Source: a bacterium
Lineage (GTDB): Bacteria; Arandabacterota; Arandabacteria; Arandabacterales; Arandabacteraceae
NCBI GenBank assembly: GCA_025774405.1
Contig: JALGWB010000103.1
Coordinates: 1 to 7,238 of the forward strand
DNA: 7,238 bases
Direction of reading: 5' to 3'
Position numbers and translations under genes: made by a program. Positions 5,839 to 7,238 of the stretch are shown here, one piece after another (position 1 is the first letter of the stretch; every line of letters begins with the position of its first letter). Below the pieces are notes generated by a model. That model searched no databases and was not told where the DNA came from. It saw only the letters and a list, made by a program, of their open reading frames with translations.

Positions 5839-7158
5839 ATGAGAATTGAGAAGATTGGCTTCCAGCAGCTACTCGAGAAGCTTGCAAGTCGTTCAGATAT
5901 CGATCCGGAGTTGCGTCGGGATATTGCATCTGCAATGGCTGAGACCGAGACCCTGATTGCATGGGAACAGACTTTGCGGGTTCTGACGAAATTGCAGCGA
6001 CGGGGTCTTGTGACCAATGCTGGCAGCATCATAAAGAATGGATTTGACTACTTGAGATTCAGAGATGTGAAGACTGGGGACGTCTTCTCGTTGATGAGAC
6101 CACCCGCGGAGAAAATAGAGGTAAGTCCGAGTTTACCCCCCGGTCTTCTGAGACGTGAGGATACAACCAGAATCGAAGATCTCTTCACAGCAATTGCAAC
6201 CTGTCGATCCGAGGACGAACTCGGCGGTGTGCTCGTCAAGATGCTGTCTATAATCAGGGAGATGGTTTCAGCTGACTATGTTGCCATCCATTTTGTCGAT
6301 GACGAGATACGAGCTATTTTCGAGAAGCTCTCGGATGGTTTACCATCGCCGAAGGAGAGGTTTGCACCGGAGCTTGTCGATCGCTGGGTCATCAATGAGG
6401 GCTTTTGTCTTCACGCATCCAATATCAGGTCTGATCCAGGTCTCAAGGGCTACTCAAACGGCTTGTTTGCTTCAGTTGCTGTGGTCCCTCTAAGGTGTAA
6501 GGGCAGAACTTATGGTGTGCTAGAGGTCTGGAGCAGAATTGAGAGTCATCTGACCAGAGATGACCTGGGTTTTGTTTCGCTTCTCGCTATGCTTGCAGCT
6601 GGTCTTATCAAGAATGCCGAAGACCTTGAGTCGCTGATCTTTCGGGATCCTCTTACTCAGGTCTATAATAGAGGCTACCTTGAGGACCAGCTTGAACGCG
6701 AAATAGAAAGATATAAACGCACAAATGAACCTGTAGCCTTTTTGATGATAGATGTTGATAACTTCAAGCACGTCAACACAAGCTTCGGTCATCCTGTTGG
6801 TGATATAGTGCTCTCAACTCTTGGGCAACTGTTGGGTGATAAGGTCAGGCAAATTGATATTGTTGCAAGATACGGCGGCGACGAATTCGGTATCATCTTG
6901 CCGGACACGATAAAAGAGCATGCCTACTTGACTGCCGACCGTCTCAGGAAAGTCATAGCTGAGCACGATTTTGCTATGACCTGTCCTTCAATCGGAGACA
7001 CGTCGATTACGATAAGCATTGGTGGCGCCATCTGTCCCGATGATGCAATGACGAAGGAGGAGCTGATCACTAAGGCTGATAGAGCCCTGGCTGAGGCGGA
7101 GCGGGAGGGCAAGGACCGTGTCGTCTTTATAAGCGACATCGAGAAGAGGAACTCTTAA
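5839..7158 (+). CDS. GAF-GGDEF diguanylate cyclase
   Basis: 439 residues, predicted soluble, with no membrane segment. Residues 1-95 are a mainly helical region I do not recognise. Residues ~112-260 resemble a GAF sensor domain (SADYVAIHFVDD, then VAVVPLRCKGRTYGVLEVWS). Residues ~262-435 are a GGDEF domain that makes c-di-GMP from two GTP: FRDPLTQVYNRGYL at the entry, MIDVDNFKHVN with metal ligand D305, intact GGDEF at 346-350, and TISIGGA at 391-397. RQID (337-340), five residues before GGDEF, is a complete RxxD inhibitory site, so product feedback is expected. There is no EAL or HD-GYP domain. The ATG lies 4 nt after the phosphodiesterase stop and has no good Shine-Dalgarno site, pointing to translational coupling or reinitiation. 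The GAF ligand is unknown; Cys190 and Cys220 lie within the domain, but no metal-binding motif is clear. Confidence 0.93.
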   Translation: MRIEKIGFQQLLEKLASRSDIDPELRRDIASAMAETETLIAWEQTLRVLTKLQRRGLVTNAGSIIKNGFDYLRFRDVKTGDVFSLMRPPAEKIEVSPSLPPGLLRREDTTRIEDLFTAIATCRSEDELGGVLVKMLSIIREMVSADYVAIHFVDDEIRAIFEKLSDGLPSPKERFAPELVDRWVINEGFCLHASNIRSDPGLKGYSNGLFASVAVVPLRCKGRTYGVLEVWSRIESHLTRDDLGFVSLLAMLAAGLIKNAEDLESLIFRDPLTQVYNRGYLEDQLEREIERYKRTNEPVAFLMIDVDNFKHVNTSFGHPVGDIVLSTLGQLLGDKVRQIDIVARYGGDEFGIILPDTIKEHAYLTADRLRKVIAEHDFAMTCPSIGDTSITISIGGAICPDDAMTKEELITKADRALAEAEREGKDRVVFISDIEKRNS

Positions 7159-7161
7159 ACG

Positions 7162-7238
7162 ATGCCTTATGAGATCTCGACTGAAGTAATGTTTTCGGCT
7201 GCTCACTATCTGGAGAGCTATCCGGGCGATTGTGCTCG
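7162..7238 (+). CDS. QueD / 6-pyruvoyl-tetrahydropterin synthase family protein (5' part)
   Basis: Open from ATG 7162 to the window edge (25 complete codons). The translation contains FSAAHYLES (residues 11-19), the family's N-terminal strand with the first zinc-ligand His (H15), then PGDCA, with C24 where the catalytic Cys of QueD/PTPS normally sits just before an HGH motif (which would fall beyond the edge). The gene begins 3 nt after the cyclase stop; an AGAGGA (7145-7150) inside the end of that gene may serve as its ribosome site. The family turns dihydroneopterin triphosphate into 6-carboxy-tetrahydropterin (queuosine/7-deazapurine pathway) or 6-pyruvoyl-tetrahydropterin. Which one applies cannot be decided from this fragment; queD is the usual bacterial case. 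Confidence 0.8.
   Translation, partial: MPYEISTEVMFSAAHYLESYPGDCA

Noticed and set aside
1..7238. CRISPR array, tRNA/rRNA, insertion-sequence ends or a defence system
   Set aside because: No regularly spaced direct repeats, cloverleaf sequences, transposase motifs or known defence-protein motifs were seen on either strand.

Overview
This 7.2 kb window looks like chromosomal DNA from a free-living, two-membrane (diderm) bacterium of mid-range G+C. The diderm reading rests on a signal-peptide-bearing outer-membrane beta-barrel gene and a lipoprotein gene. Every start except one follows a classic purine-rich Shine-Dalgarno site. Mixed membrane glycosyltransferase-TPR, secreted propeller and beta-barrel genes are common in poorly cultured phyla around the FCB group (for example Zixibacteria-like lineages), but that placement is a guess and no marker here fixes it. 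I see no RNA gene, insertion sequence, CRISPR array or phage gene.

Left half (5-4030, minus strand), read from right to left. First is a small outer-membrane beta-barrel protein (3449-4030), closed by a strong intrinsic terminator (3411-3442). Next is a secreted protein with seven ~50-residue beta-propeller repeats (2212-3339). Its stop overlaps the start of a large polytopic GT-C/PMT-like glycosyltransferase with about eight C-terminal TPR repeats (5-2215). The last two genes are translationally coupled and probably act together at the cell surface or in the periplasm.

Centre (4031-4247): a divergent intergenic region. On the plus strand it holds a consensus extended -10 promoter lying almost on top of the ribosome binding site of the rightward operon. 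On the minus strand, in the presumed leader of the beta-barrel gene, it holds an unusual 50-nt module: two hairpins of equal size (6-bp stem, 7-nt loop) flanking a 12-nt stretch almost perfectly complementary to the 16S rRNA 3' end, with no start codon near it. This is the most interesting non-coding signal in the window.

Right half (4248-7238, plus strand): a tightly packed operon. It begins with an alkaline-phosphatase-superfamily (type I phosphodiesterase/nucleotide pyrophosphatase-like) lipoprotein. Four bases later comes a soluble GAF-GGDEF diguanylate cyclase with an intact active site and inhibitory site. Three bases after that is the 5' end of a QueD/6-pyruvoyl-tetrahydropterin-synthase homologue, cut by the window edge. 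The operon joins an envelope hydrolase, a c-di-GMP producer and a pterin/deazapurine enzyme; the functional link is not evident from sequence.
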